From Psychrobacter sp. Choline-02u-9 (GTDB taxonomy: Bacteria; Pseudomonadota; Gammaproteobacteria; Pseudomonadales; Moraxellaceae): a stretch of 64,000 bases of DNA. The number at the start of each line of letters is the position of its first letter. Positions within the stretch are counted from its first letter, which is position 1. The DNA lies in NCBI RefSeq assembly GCF_002836505.1, contig NZ_PJBF01000058.1:245929-309928 (forward strand), read 5' to 3'. The notes beneath the pieces are model-generated. The model was given only the letters and a program-made list of their open reading frames with translations. It had not been told where the DNA came from and ran no database searches. Shown here in pieces: positions 20,222 through 30,741 of this stretch. A program made the translations under genes and the position numbers.

Positions 20222-20632
20222 TTAGATTTGGCAATTTACTTGGTATTCTTTACCGTCAGCCCACTTCATCGCAAAGATACCTTTGTCACCTTTCATGTGC
20301 CATGCATAGACGACTTCTGGGTTTGAGTCGTTTACATAGCTTGCAACTTCGCCTTTCACTTTACCGTTTAGGATGATTGGCTGCTCGGCCCATTTTACTT
20401 TTGGCAAGGTGACGTTGAGCATCACTTGTTCTTTATTGATAGACTGCTTTGCCATGATTTTGCTGTCATCGGTACAGGTGTATGGTGCTGGTGCCATACG
20501 ATCATAGGCAGCGGTTACTTTTTCTGGAACTGGCGTATCAGTTGCATCTGGGGTAGTGGGTGCGGTAGTCGCACAAGCGCTCAATAAGGCAAGGACTGGT
20601 AGGGTGGTCGCAATTTTAGTTATCATTTTCAT
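20222..20632 (-). CDS. lipoprotein with MliC-like (C-type lysozyme inhibitor) domain
   Basis: A 136-aa lipoprotein: signal MKMITKIATTLPVLALLSAC with lipobox LLSAC, a Thr/Pro/Ala spacer, then a domain of about 85 aa opening YTCTDDSKI and closing WADGKEYQVNC. The paired cysteines, the central YAWHMKGDKGIFAMKW strand pattern and the size fit the MliC family of periplasmic lysozyme inhibitors, though the match is by eye and divergent. The start at 20632 has GGAGAG seven bases upstream; an in-frame TTG further upstream overlaps that ribosome site and is unlikely. Confidence 0.65.
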   Translation of the reverse strand: MKMITKIATTLPVLALLSACATTAPTTPDATDTPVPEKVTAAYDRMAPAPYTCTDDSKIMAKQSINKEQVMLNVTLPKVKWAEQPIILNGKVKGEVASYVNDSNPEVVYAWHMKGDKGIFAMKWADGKEYQVNCQI

Positions 20633-20959
20633 AGTGCTCTCCAAAGCTTTTTACTAATGTCATTTACTTGTTCTTAATGATGCGTTTAGCATATGAGGGT
20701 TATAGTAGCGAAAACGAACCATTTCAGTGTTAGAAATTGTTCGTTACCTGTTAGCTTCGTTACCCAACCGCTGTCTAATGTAACTTGTAATCTGAGACAG
20801 GGTGAAAAGTAAGCAGGATTAGCTATGAAGTGCGCGTCTATAAAATTGGTGCATAAAAAAGCGTCTATCACCGAGTGGCTGATAGACGCTTTTGTTTTAC
20901 TTAACACGCGTTAGATTGAGCGTGTACTTTTATACTATGAACATTACTTGCTATGAATA
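20633..20959. other. intergenic stretch between the MliC-like gene and ygiQ
   Basis: No credible gene. It must hold the promoter of the minus-strand lipoprotein and contains the ygiQ terminator at 20855-20894. Nothing else stands out. Confidence 0.5.
20855..20894 (-). terminator. rho-independent terminator of ygiQ
   Basis: AAAAGCGTCTATCA and TGATAGACGCTTTT form a perfect 14-bp stem with a 9-base loop. On the minus strand it is followed by a T-run, 65 bp past the ygiQ stop. Confidence 0.88.
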
Positions 20960-23422
20960 CTACTTGGTTTTACGCGGTGGCAGACCAGTATGCTGCGTTT
21001 GGAAATTGCCTTTGCTAACTTTCTTCTTACCCGCCATGCCTTTGCCTGCTGAGCCTTTAGCTGACGCACTGCTGTTTGACGAGCCATTACTACGCTTCAC
21101 TGAATCATTGCCAACACGGCTATTCTTTTTGCGCGCTGATTGGTAAGTATCTTGCGCGGCATCACGCCCTTCTAAACTGGCGTTAAATGGTGGAATCAAG
21201 CAACCACGGTTTTTACCAATCAAGTCACTACGACCCATGTCTTGTAGGGCTTTACGTAGTAGTACCCAGTTTTTTGGATCATGATAGCGCAAGAACGCTT
21301 TATGCAGTTTGCGCTGCTTGCCAGACTTGACGATATCCATGTCACCTTCATCACGGCTGACCTTATGTAGCGGATCTTTGTGCGTATGATACATGGTAGT
21401 CGCGGTCGCCATTGGGCTTGGATAAAACGCCTGTACTTGGTCAGCGCGGTAGCCATTACTTTTGAGCCAAAGCGCAAGGTTCATCATATCTTCATCTTTG
21501 GTACCTGGATGAGCGGCGATGAAGTAAGGAATCAGATATTGCTCTTTGCCAGCTTCTTGGCTGAATTGCTCAAACATGGCTTTGAACTGATCATAGCTGC
21601 CCATGCCCGGCTTCATCATCTTCGATAGCACGCCTTCTTCAGAGTGCTCAGGCGCAATCTTGAGGTAACCACCGACGTGATGACTGACCAATTCTTTCAC
21701 ATATTCAGGATCTTTTACTGCCAAGTCATAACGCAAGCCTGAAGCAATCAGGATTTTTTTCACGCCTTTGATATCACGCGCTTTGCGATATAGCTTAGTC
21801 AAATTACTGTGATCTGTAATCAAGTTTTCACAGACATCAGGATAGACACAAGATGGCTTACGGCAGTTCTTTTCAATGGTCTCGTCTTTACAGCTGAGGC
21901 GATACATGTTTGCCGTTGGGCCACCAAGGTCAGATATCACACCAGTAAAGTTCGGTGCGGTATCTCGAATTGCTTCTACTTCACGCAAGATTGAATCTTC
22001 TGAACGGCTCTGGATAATGCGGCCTTCGTGCTCAGTGATCGAGCAGAAGGTACAACCACCAAAACAGCCGCGCATGATATTGACCGAAAATTTAATCATG
22101 TCATAAGCAGGGATACGCGCGTCGCCATAGCTTGGATGGGGCAGGCGTGCATATGGCAAGTCAAACACATAATCCATCTCTTCAGTTGAGAGTGGCACTG
22201 GTGGTGGATTGAGCCAAACATCCATAGAGGTATGCGAGTTACCAGCACCGCTGCTATGACGCTGTACGAGCGCACGAGCGTTACCCGGATTGGTCTCTAG
22301 ATGCAGGATACGACTCGCATGAGCATAAAGCACAGGGTCAGATTTGACATGCTCGTAATCAGGCAGACGAATAACGGTTTTTTCACGTGGTGGCATTTTT
22401 AGCTTATGCTTACGTGCGGTCTTTGGCTTATCAAAGCCGCGCATTTGCACTACTTGCGTGTCGGTGTCTACTTGATTGGCGTTGATGACTTTATTGGCAA
22501 CTGGCTCAGCGACAAAACCCTGATACTGTGACGACATTGATGAAATGGACGACGGCATGGCTTGCCCAACAGGGGAGTCAGATGGCTTTTCTTGCTCGAT
22601 TGAGCATTGGTCTACATCTTCTGTCATCACATAAGGGTTGATGATTGGATCGACACGGCCAACGGTATCAACATCATTACTGGCGACTTCTGTCATGTCC
22701 GATTGCCAATGACGACGAGTCGGAGTCAATAAATAAGCCGTACCGCGCAATTTACTCATCTGCTCAAAGCTATAGCCTTTAGACAGACCATGTACCACAT
22801 CGACGATCGCACGCTCAGCATTACCATATAGTAAGACATCAGCACGCGCATCCAGCAAGATACTACGGCGGACTTTGTCTGACCAATAATCATAATGAGC
22901 GATACGGCGTAGACTGCCCTCAATACCGCCCAAGATAATAGGCACATCAGGATAGGCTTCACGGCAGCGCTGGCTATAAACGATAGCGGCACGGTCAGGG
23001 CGTTTGTTTGCCACGTTGCCTGGTGAATAAGCGTCATCGCTACGAATCTTGCGGTCAGCGGTATAGCGGTTAATCATGCTATCCATGTTACCTGCGGTCA
23101 CGCCATAAGCGTAGACAGGTTTGCCCAGTTCCATAAAGGCGTCTTTGCTCTTCCAATCTGGCTGAGCAATGATGCCAACACGGAAGCCTTGCGACTCAAG
23201 CAAGCGACCGATAATCGCCATACCAAAGCTTGGGTGATCGACATAGGCATCACCTGAGATGATGATGACGTCACAAGCATCCCAGCCCAGTTCGTCCATC
23301 TCTTTGCGGCTCATCGGCAGATAAGGCGCCGGCTCGTAGCAGCTCGCCCAGTGTTTGTCATAATCATAAAGTGGCTTGGTGCCTTGTTTAAAGGCAGTGC
23401 GGGCGATGGTATCGGCAGACAT
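20960..23422 (-). CDS. YgiQ family radical SAM protein
   Basis: Large radical SAM protein of 820 aa, of the conserved but functionally undefined UPF0313/YgiQ family. An N-terminal cobalamin-fold-like region (about 1-300) precedes the radical SAM core, whose CFGGCTFC cluster motif (Cys-x3-Cys-x2-Cys) is near residues 450-458 and binds the [4Fe-4S] cluster. The C-terminal 60 residues are a basic Ser/Gly/Lys-rich tail ending in LPPRKTK. An insertion around 265-345 of low-complexity sequence makes it somewhat longer than typical. A single-gene unit by the look of its own terminator. Confidence 0.92.
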   Translation of the reverse strand: MSADTIARTAFKQGTKPLYDYDKHWASCYEPAPYLPMSRKEMDELGWDACDVIIISGDAYVDHPSFGMAIIGRLLESQGFRVGIIAQPDWKSKDAFMELGKPVYAYGVTAGNMDSMINRYTADRKIRSDDAYSPGNVANKRPDRAAIVYSQRCREAYPDVPIILGGIEGSLRRIAHYDYWSDKVRRSILLDARADVLLYGNAERAIVDVVHGLSKGYSFEQMSKLRGTAYLLTPTRRHWQSDMTEVASNDVDTVGRVDPIINPYVMTEDVDQCSIEQEKPSDSPVGQAMPSSISSMSSQYQGFVAEPVANKVINANQVDTDTQVVQMRGFDKPKTARKHKLKMPPREKTVIRLPDYEHVKSDPVLYAHASRILHLETNPGNARALVQRHSSGAGNSHTSMDVWLNPPPVPLSTEEMDYVFDLPYARLPHPSYGDARIPAYDMIKFSVNIMRGCFGGCTFCSITEHEGRIIQSRSEDSILREVEAIRDTAPNFTGVISDLGGPTANMYRLSCKDETIEKNCRKPSCVYPDVCENLITDHSNLTKLYRKARDIKGVKKILIASGLRYDLAVKDPEYVKELVSHHVGGYLKIAPEHSEEGVLSKMMKPGMGSYDQFKAMFEQFSQEAGKEQYLIPYFIAAHPGTKDEDMMNLALWLKSNGYRADQVQAFYPSPMATATTMYHTHKDPLHKVSRDEGDMDIVKSGKQRKLHKAFLRYHDPKNWVLLRKALQDMGRSDLIGKNRGCLIPPFNASLEGRDAAQDTYQSARKKNSRVGNDSVKRSNGSSNSSASAKGSAGKGMAGKKKVSKGNFQTQHTGLPPRKTK

Positions 23423-23923
23423 GGGCGGACCTGTTAATTAGAAAATTGGCACTAAAAATACGTCCCTTATCACTCACTGATAATAAAGGCGAATTTAAAA
23501 GCGCTCATTTTAACATGAATCGCCTTCACTATGCGACCTATTCTATGACGGAAGATTAATGATAAGTTATTGATAGCATGAGATAAACTGCTGATACAAA
23601 GTAAGTGATTGATGGAACGATATAATGGTAAAAACAGCTTAAGCAGAACAGTCGCATTATCAGCTCAATAAAACTTATTTCTAACAATCACTCTCTATCC
23701 TAGTTCAATTTATGCTTACATCGTCGCAAGCATAACTATCAAAATACTGATTTATCTGATACTGGTCATTTGTTTTCTTATATTTATGACTTCCTTCAAT
23801 TTCTAATGATAGGTTTTGGCACAGGTTTTGCTCCACCCTTTTTAGGGCTTATTTGTGTGTATTAATGAGTAAAAATAGTGCACCGATAAAATTTGAACGG
23901 ATAGATAAGTGTTTGGAGATAAA
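23423..23923. other. amt upstream region
   Basis: About 500 bp between divergent ygiQ and amt with no gene. It contains a sigma-54 promoter at 23816-23832 and, about 80-105 bp further upstream, a perfect 8-bp inverted repeat TTATGCTT / AAGCATAA (23710-23735, 10-base spacer), a position where enhancer-binding activators usually bind. The repeat does not match the NtrC consensus spacing, so the activator is not identified. Confidence 0.5.
23816..23832 (+). promoter_or_regulatory. sigma-54 (-24/-12) promoter of the ammonium transporter gene
   Basis: TTGGCACAGGTTTTGCT has the invariant GG and GC dinucleotides exactly 12 bases apart, matching the sigma-54 consensus TGGCAC-N5-TTGC[AT]. It lies about 90 bp before the amt start on the same strand. 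Ammonium transporter genes are classical nitrogen-regulated sigma-54 targets, so NtrC-dependent induction under nitrogen limitation is the expected, though unproven, control. Confidence 0.85.
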
Positions 23924-25312
23924 ATGAGAACATCATCTGTTGGACTGGACACGATAAAGACATTACCAAAACTATTAAAATCATCACTAAGTAATAGGCT
24001 GGTACTAAGTACAGTATTGTTTACAGCAATGGGTAGCGCGCAAGCTGCTGAGACTGATACATTGACCGTGGCGCAGCTGCTCGCATATCAAAATATCGCT
24101 TGGATTATCTGGGGCGGGGTATTGGTGTTCTTTATGCAGGCAGGTTTTGCGCTACTTGAGAGCGGATCGGTACGAGCGAAAAATGCGGTAAACGTGATGA
24201 TGAAAAACTACACCGACATGTGTATCGGTGGTCTGGCGTTCTACTTGGTGGGTTTTGGACTGATGATGGGTACCAATCACTCCGGATTTGTCGGCACGGA
24301 TCACTTTATGCCAGTCGCGTTGTCCAATATGGACTGGGCATTGATGTTTTTTCAGATGATGTTTGCAGCGACAGCGGTGACGATTGCTAGTGGTGCAATG
24401 GCAGAGCGAGTTTCCTTTATCGGCTATGCAGTGGCGGCATGTTTGATTTGTTTGTTCATTTACCCTGTATTTGCCAGTTGGGTATGGGGTGGTTACTTCG
24501 GCGGGACAGGCTGGCTAGCTGAGCTTGGCTTTATTGATTTTGCTGGGTCTACCGTCGTGCATTCTATCGGGGGCTGGTTGGCATTGGCAGGTATTTTGGT
24601 TATCGGCCCGAGATTAGGCCGCTTTGCCCCTGATGGCACGCCAAGACTCATTGCAGGGCACAACATGACGTTGCTAGCGCTAGGCGGATTTATCTTATGG
24701 TTCGGCTGGTTCGGCTTCAATGCTGGATCGACATTATCTATCACGGGCAATATTGGTCTAATCGCAGTCAATACTTTTGTCGCAGCAGTCAGTGCGGTGG
24801 TGAGTTATATGCTGATCTCCCGATCGCTCAACAAAGCCATTTTGCTGAGCGATAGTGTTAATGCCAGCTTGATTGGTCTCGTATCGATTACCGCAGGTTG
24901 CGCGACCACGACGCCTGTATTTGCCATTATTATCGGTGCGGTCGCTTCTGTGGTTTATATCCTATCGTCGCAAGCGCTATTAAAATTCAAGATAGACGAT
25001 GTAGTATCGGCAGTAGCAGTACATGGCTTTGGCGGGGCATGGGGTACGCTCGCCGCAGGATTATTCTATACAGGAGATTTGTTTAACTTATCGCGGCTTG
25101 GCGTCCAAGCGATAGGCGTCGGCGTGGCGTTAGGCTGGGGATTGGGATTGGGGCTAGTGATGTATAAGCTTATCGATCTAAGCTTTGGGTTAAAAGCAAG
25201 CCGCTTACATGAGCAGCGTGGCCTTGATTATACCGAGCATGCAGAGCTTGGTTACCCTGAGTTCCAGAAGCAAATGTTTGATTCCAAGAGTTTAACTGAG
25301 CGGCATTTATAG
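23924..25312 (+). CDS. amt: Amt/MEP/Rh family ammonium transporter
   Basis: Inner-membrane channel for ammonium/ammonia. The 462-aa protein begins with a signal peptide ending GSAQAAE, then about eleven membrane segments. The pore twin histidines are in STVVHSIGGW and AVHGFGGAWGTLAAG, and GFALLESGSVRAKN near residue 70 is the family's first signature. The start at 23924 is chosen because TTTGGAGAT sits just before it; an in-frame GTG 15 bases upstream overlaps that site. A sigma-54 promoter precedes it and an unrecognised gene follows after 10 bp, where many bacteria have glnK. Confidence 0.95.
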   Translation: MRTSSVGLDTIKTLPKLLKSSLSNRLVLSTVLFTAMGSAQAAETDTLTVAQLLAYQNIAWIIWGGVLVFFMQAGFALLESGSVRAKNAVNVMMKNYTDMCIGGLAFYLVGFGLMMGTNHSGFVGTDHFMPVALSNMDWALMFFQMMFAATAVTIASGAMAERVSFIGYAVAACLICLFIYPVFASWVWGGYFGGTGWLAELGFIDFAGSTVVHSIGGWLALAGILVIGPRLGRFAPDGTPRLIAGHNMTLLALGGFILWFGWFGFNAGSTLSITGNIGLIAVNTFVAAVSAVVSYMLISRSLNKAILLSDSVNASLIGLVSITAGCATTTPVFAIIIGAVASVVYILSSQALLKFKIDDVVSAVAVHGFGGAWGTLAAGLFYTGDLFNLSRLGVQAIGVGVALGWGLGLGLVMYKLIDLSFGLKASRLHEQRGLDYTEHAELGYPEFQKQMFDSKSLTERHL

Positions 25313-25322
25313 GAGAGAGCTG

Positions 25323-25973
25323 ATGAATATTGATACTCAATCCGTAGACCAAGCTGTGACTGCGATGGCAGAAGTGCTTGCCGATTATCTACATCCTGAA
25401 GAGGTGCGACTGCTTAAATCACAGTGGCAGCGATATTCAACGGTCTCTGTGAAAATGATGCAACAGTGCGTCTTGGATGCGACAAGGCGCTATCCTGAGC
25501 TGCAAGCTTATAAGTCTGATATTAGGAAAGGCTTTTGGGCTACGTTGCAAGCGGACAGTCAGCAGACAGTCGAGGCTAATAATCACAATGGTTATAATAG
25601 TCACAATAGCCACAATGAAACAGTCAAAGCGCCAGTCCCTGTCTCTGAGTTGGTTTTGGCATTTTATACTGTCATAGAAGCGCTGCGCAGTCAGCTATCA
25701 GAAACAGAAAGTCGTAACCTATTTCTAACTATGCACCAAACTGTTTCGCAAGAGCGCACCTTCAAAGGGCATAGTCTTAACATTAGTCAGTTTTTGGAGG
25801 ACAATCGCCCGTCTGTACCTGATAATGAGCACCTGTTGAATAATTTGATGCAGCTGGCTTATGTATGCTTATGCGATGTTGCAGGCCCTGTCGAAGCAGA
25901 TGAGATGATGTTTCGAGCGGCAGAGAAGGCGAAACAAAATTACCCGAAAACATTGGTCGAAAAGTTATTCTAA
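25323..25973 (+). CDS. hypothetical protein in the amt transcription unit
   Basis: A 216-aa soluble protein with no signal peptide or membrane segment. Two helical-looking parts (about 1-75 and 105-216) are joined by an Asn/His-rich linker (NNHNGYNSHNSHNE) around residues 82-96. I recognise no domain. It starts 10 bp after amt behind a strong GGAGAGAGCTG ribosome site, so it should be co-expressed under nitrogen limitation. It is clearly not the PII protein GlnK, which is about 112 aa with a GYxAERxGxxExYRG-type T-loop. A role in ammonium transport or its control is only a guess from position. Confidence 0.75.
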   Translation: MNIDTQSVDQAVTAMAEVLADYLHPEEVRLLKSQWQRYSTVSVKMMQQCVLDATRRYPELQAYKSDIRKGFWATLQADSQQTVEANNHNGYNSHNSHNETVKAPVPVSELVLAFYTVIEALRSQLSETESRNLFLTMHQTVSQERTFKGHSLNISQFLEDNRPSVPDNEHLLNNLMQLAYVCLCDVAGPVEADEMMFRAAEKAKQNYPKTLVEKLF

Positions 25974-25984
25974 AATGTTGAGTG

Positions 25985-26027
25985 GGCACGTTACGGGTGG
26001 GTACGGAATACCTTTCGATAACGTGCC
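25985..26027 (+). terminator. hairpin after the amt unit, possible terminator
   Basis: GGCACGTTA and TAACGTGCC form a perfect 9-bp stem 12 bp beyond the stop codon. The T-run after it is interrupted (TTATATAAAA), so it may be a weak or factor-dependent stop. Confidence 0.45.
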
Positions 26028-26128
26028 TTATATAAAAGGGCTTTTATAACGTAGCTGTCATGATGTAGCTTTCATAACGCACTTTGAAACTTGATACTAT
26101 ACGATGAGCGGTCTAGTAGTTTAACGAT

Positions 26129-26884
26129 CTAATCTAATAACTGAAGCGGGAAAGTAACCACGTCAAAGGCGAGGGCAAAGGGTAGCAGTACTAACTTCTG
26201 TGCGCCATTTGGACCGCTACGAGTGACGATATCTTGCTGAGTCTGTGTATAGAAGCTTACCGTATAAGGTTTGGTCAATGCGCGATAGTTTGACTGAATT
26301 AACCCTAAGTTACTAACTTGCGGATAGATAGCACCTTTGACAGGCACGCTAAAACAAAAGCGCTGAGCATTGATACGTTGATCACTCGCTGAGGTGCACT
26401 CTTTACCGTTATTTTGCAAAAAGAACTGGTAGTCTGAGCGCCCAAACTCATCTTTTAATTTAGCATAAGACAGTTTCATCTCACCTTGGAAGTACCCATC
26501 GTTATCGGGTACATGAAAGCTCATGTCATTATCGACTTGGATGTTCTTTGGCGTCAGATTGGTGAGCAAATTGACCATTTCTGTGCCGCCTTGGGTCAGC
26601 ACGTAGCTGTTCTTTTCACCGACGATCACCATGGTCGCATTTGGCGTTTTTGGCAATGCTTGCGCAGGACGACCAAAAGCCACGATTTGGTCTTCAGACA
26701 ACACACTCTTAGTCGTGGTTGTGCTGACACGGTTATTGTCTTCTAACAATGAACTGGTGGCACAGCCTGAGCTGGCGAGCAATGCCGCGAGCGACGCCCC
26801 TGTTATCACTGTTTTAAAACTTAATGCTTTTAGTGCTGGATTATCACTTTCTTCTTTTTTAAGGGCACGGGTACTTTTAGTCAT
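26129..26884 (-). CDS. putative lipoprotein, unknown function
   Basis: A 251-aa protein with an unusually long basic N-region (about 20 aa before the hydrophobic segment TVITGASLAALLASSGC) and a lipobox ending at the cysteine of ASSGCATSS. The body has four cysteines, two of them in NGKEC and RFCFS, that could form a disulfide in the periplasm. The C-terminus VVTFPLQLLD resembles the hydrophobic endings of several small gammaproteobacterial lipoproteins. Function not recognised. Transcribed away from the Lrp-type gene cluster with about 140 bp between. Confidence 0.72.
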   Translation of the reverse strand: MTKSTRALKKEESDNPALKALSFKTVITGASLAALLASSGCATSSLLEDNNRVSTTTTKSVLSEDQIVAFGRPAQALPKTPNATMVIVGEKNSYVLTQGGTEMVNLLTNLTPKNIQVDNDMSFHVPDNDGYFQGEMKLSYAKLKDEFGRSDYQFFLQNNGKECTSASDQRINAQRFCFSVPVKGAIYPQVSNLGLIQSNYRALTKPYTVSFYTQTQQDIVTRSGPNGAQKLVLLPFALAFDVVTFPLQLLD

Positions 26885-27027
26885 ACTACGACTTCCTTGT
26901 CTACTGTCAATGGACTATTGAGGTGGCAATTATTGTTTACTGCCAGACTTTCGTTGATATCGTACCTTTTTTAGTAGTAACTTATCTACTTTTAATTAAC
27001 TCAATAAACCAATGCTTGTTGAGATTG

Positions 27028-27495
27028 CTAATCAAGCAAAATCTTTGTCCCACTTTTAGTAAAATTCATCACAAATTGGCTTTTAAAGTTGCGTACATTG
27101 TTCTCATAGGTGAGCAGACCAGTCGTGAATCGATGATAATCGCTCATATTTCTGGCATTGACCATCAACATAAAATCCGCATCACCGGACACTTCATAGC
27201 AGCTCATCACTTGTGGCTGCGCATTCATCAAGCGCTCAAATCGATGTTGCATCGAGGTATTTGAGCGCGCCATCTCTATCATTACCACGGCAGTCAGGCC
27301 GTAGCCAACCTTATTTGGATCCACGATAGCGACTTGCTTGGTAATGACGCCATTGCTTATTAATGCTTGGATGCGGCGTTGGGCAGTAGCGATAGACACA
27401 TGCACTTGTTCTGCCACCGTTTTTAATGGCAAGGTCGCATCATCTTGTAGCAAATTTAAAATCGCTTTATCGATATCATCTAAAATTTGGCTCAT
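27028..27495 (-). CDS. Lrp/AsnC family transcriptional regulator
   Basis: A 155-aa regulator. The N-terminal winged helix-turn-helix spans about residues 4-60 with LKTVAEQVHVSIATAQRRIQ as the DNA-contacting part, followed by the RAM/AsnC effector-binding ligand domain (about 70-145, containing VMSCYEVSGDADFMLMV). Such proteins form dimers or octamers and sense amino acids. The divergent neighbour is an EamA/RarD-like exporter, a common pairing in which the regulator controls the exporter; that link is inferred from position. Confidence 0.92.
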   Translation of the reverse strand: MSQILDDIDKAILNLLQDDATLPLKTVAEQVHVSIATAQRRIQALISNGVITKQVAIVDPNKVGYGLTAVVMIEMARSNTSMQHRFERLMNAQPQVMSCYEVSGDADFMLMVNARNMSDYHRFTTGLLTYENNVRNFKSQFVMNFTKSGTKILLD

Positions 27496-27754
27496 TGTAT
27501 GCTCTCTTCTAAAAAGTATTTTTGTTAAAGATTTTTATAATTATTATCACTATAAGTCAAAATTTAAGAAAATATTTGGTTTTAAGAGTCATAAAAGATA
27601 AATTTATTTATAAATAGCTTTATTTGGAGATAATTTATCAATATCGTTCAGTAAAATAGACACCACTAATCAAAGCTTGGCAAACAAAGCCTAGTAATCA
27701 AAGCTTAGCCATAATAAATACAGGCTAATAGCGGGTTTTCTAAAATCTATTTAC

Positions 27755-28792
27755 ATGTACGGTGTCTTTATGTCTATCTTAATGCTATCTAACGTATTCG
27801 CTAATACACTCGCAACGACTGTTTCGCGCTTGCCACTGGCTACTATCTGGACAGCAGGCAGCACACAGCAACGTACGTTAATCATGGGCGTGGCCTTAGC
27901 AGTATTGTCGAATTTGTTGTTTGGCGTACTTTATGCTTACAGCAGCTTTTTAGCGCCATTGTCAGGTACGCAAGTCTTTATCTGGCGCATGCTCGCGATG
28001 TGGGCAGCTTTGGTCGGATACTTAATGGTCAGTGGGCGTCTGGGATTGCACATCGATAAATTAAAAGTGCTCAAAGGCGCTAAGCAGTGGGCTTGGCTGC
28101 TATTACCTACGCCAATATTCCTTAGCCAGTTTTGGTTATTTATGTGGGCGCCAGTGAATGGGCAAGGTGTGCAAACCGCGATGGGATACTTCTTATTCCC
28201 GTTAATGATGGTAGTGTTTGGTTGTGTCCTCTTTGGCGAAAAACTAAGCCGTTTGCAATGGTTGGCAGTGGCCTTTGCTGCATTGGGCGTGGGTAGCGAA
28301 ATTATCCGTACGCAAAGTGTCTCTTGGGCGACGCTATGGGTATGCGGTACGTATCCTGTTTACTACATTTTACGCCGACTGCAGGGAATTGGCGCAGTAA
28401 CTGGATTATTGGTTGATTTAACGATATTTGCGCTCTTTGCGCTGGCTTACTTGTTCTTCTTTGCCCCAAGCAGTTTGACATTGGTTAGCGGCTCTGGTTT
28501 CTTCATCATGATGCTAGTAGGTTTAGGTGTGCTCAGTGTCTTGGCGATGAAGACCAATATTGATGCCAGTCAAATGCTACCCGTCAATGTCTATGGCATG
28601 ATGAGCTATTTGGAGCCAGCGTTGCTATTTATCTTGGCAGTGACCGTACTAGGCAACCCATTTGAGTCAGCGATGATCTATAGCTATGGTCTGATTTGGT
28701 TAGGTATTGCGTGTTTGATTGCTCATGGTGTTAAGCAATTACGTCAGGCTAGTAGAAAGACAGCATTGTCTCTAGAAGAGCAAGTGGCATAA
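27755..28792 (+). CDS. RarD-like EamA family transporter
   Basis: Drug/metabolite-transporter-fold membrane protein with about ten hydrophobic helices in two EamA repeats. Hallmarks of the RarD branch are the first-helix GVLYAYSSFLAPLSGTQVFIWRM stretch (around residues 65-90) and the second-repeat FWLFMWAPVNGQGVQTAMGYF region, where RarD proteins have GYFI-PL. The reading frame has several possible starts (27755, 27770 and a later one at about residue 47); none has a strong ribosome site, so the N-terminus is uncertain. Divergent from an Lrp-type regulator. Substrate unknown; amino acid or related efflux is possible. Confidence 0.82.
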   Translation: MYGVFMSILMLSNVFANTLATTVSRLPLATIWTAGSTQQRTLIMGVALAVLSNLLFGVLYAYSSFLAPLSGTQVFIWRMLAMWAALVGYLMVSGRLGLHIDKLKVLKGAKQWAWLLLPTPIFLSQFWLFMWAPVNGQGVQTAMGYFLFPLMMVVFGCVLFGEKLSRLQWLAVAFAALGVGSEIIRTQSVSWATLWVCGTYPVYYILRRLQGIGAVTGLLVDLTIFALFALAYLFFFAPSSLTLVSGSGFFIMMLVGLGVLSVLAMKTNIDASQMLPVNVYGMMSYLEPALLFILAVTVLGNPFESAMIYSYGLIWLGIACLIAHGVKQLRQASRKTALSLEEQVA

Positions 28793-28888
28793 AAGGTCGC
28801 TGGTTGAATATTATAAAACTACTACTTTACAAAGCCTATTTTTGCCAACTAACGTTTAAAATGATTTTTATAAAATGTGATAGACAAC

Positions 28889-28927
28889 AAAAAGGACGGC
28901 TCAGTAAATATTGAACCGTCCTTTTTG
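28889..28927. terminator. bidirectional terminator between the RarD-like gene and smpB
   Basis: AAAGGACGG-TCA and TGA-CCGTCCTTT stem with A- and T-runs on its flanks, placed between converging genes. Confidence 0.85.
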
Positions 28928-28945
28928 ATATAGATTAAATAACGC

Positions 28946-29422
28946 TTAATCTAAATGCTGTTTGAAACCACGCTGCTTATCACGTTCCCAGTCACGATCT
29001 TTTAGCGTTTTACGTTTGTCATGCTGCTTTTTACCCAAGGCTAGGCCAATTTGGCACTTCACCAGTGAGTTTTTCCAGTAGCAAGATAGCGGTACGCAGG
29101 CGTAGCCTTTCTGGTTGATTGCCCCAGATAACTTTTCGATCTCACGACGGTTTAGCAGCAGCTTGCGGGTACGAATACTGTCTGGACTAACGTGCGTTGA
29201 GCTCGATAGCAATGGCTGAATGTGCGCCCCAAACAAGAAAGCTTCGTTATTGCGGAATATGACGTACGCTTCAGTAATCGTCATTTTTCCTGCACGAATG
29301 GCTTTTACTTCCCAACCTTGTAATGCTAGTCCTGCCTCAAAGGTTTCTTCGATAAAATACTCATGACGCGCCTTTTTATTGGCGCAAATCTGATTATCTG
29401 GCTTTTTTGATTTTTTTGACAT
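28946..29422 (-). CDS. smpB: SsrA-binding protein SmpB
   Basis: Binds tmRNA and brings it to stalled ribosomes for trans-translation. The 158-aa protein has the expected OB-fold core with [20 protein letters not shown] at about 18-37, [11 protein letters not shown], and the basic C-terminal tail ([19 protein letters not shown]) that enters the ribosomal channel. Length is normal. tmRNA itself is not in this window. coaD diverges on the other side. Confidence 0.96.
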   Translation of the reverse strand: MSKKSKKPDNQICANKKARHEYFIEETFEAGLALQGWEVKAIRAGKMTITEAYVIFRNNEAFLFGAHIQPLLSSSTHVSPDSIRTRKLLLNRREIEKLSGAINQKGYACVPLSCYWKNSLVKCQIGLALGKKQHDKRKTLKDRDWERDKQRGFKQHLD

Positions 29423-29622
29423 AATTTCTCCATAAGGATGACCTAAGACACAGGCTCCTTATTTAATCAGTCCCACTAATTCCTCATCCTAATCCAATAA
29501 CTAGTCTTGTTTTTTATTTCGATTATGAGATGGATGAGTCGAACTGCCTATTGTATCAAAGCCTCTGATGAAAAGGTAAATCAGCTGTTAGGACAAATGT
29601 AGCAGATAAGTATTAAGTTTGA

Positions 29623-30192
<570 letters not shown>

Positions 30193-30255
30193 AAGATGTT
30201 GCATCAAAGATATGCTGCTAGCACTTGCTAAAATAGTAAGGAGCAGCCATATAGG

Positions 30256-30686
<431 letters not shown>

Positions 30687-30741
30687 AATCTTGATAAGCG
30701 ATTGATGACGTTTGGGTTTACAACGTTTTAGGGACAATATA

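Noticed and set aside
25573..25620. Short AATAATCACAA/AATAGTCACAA-like repeats in the gene after amt
   Set aside because: They encode an Asn/His-rich linker within an open frame; they are too short and imperfect to be a mobile or CRISPR repeat.
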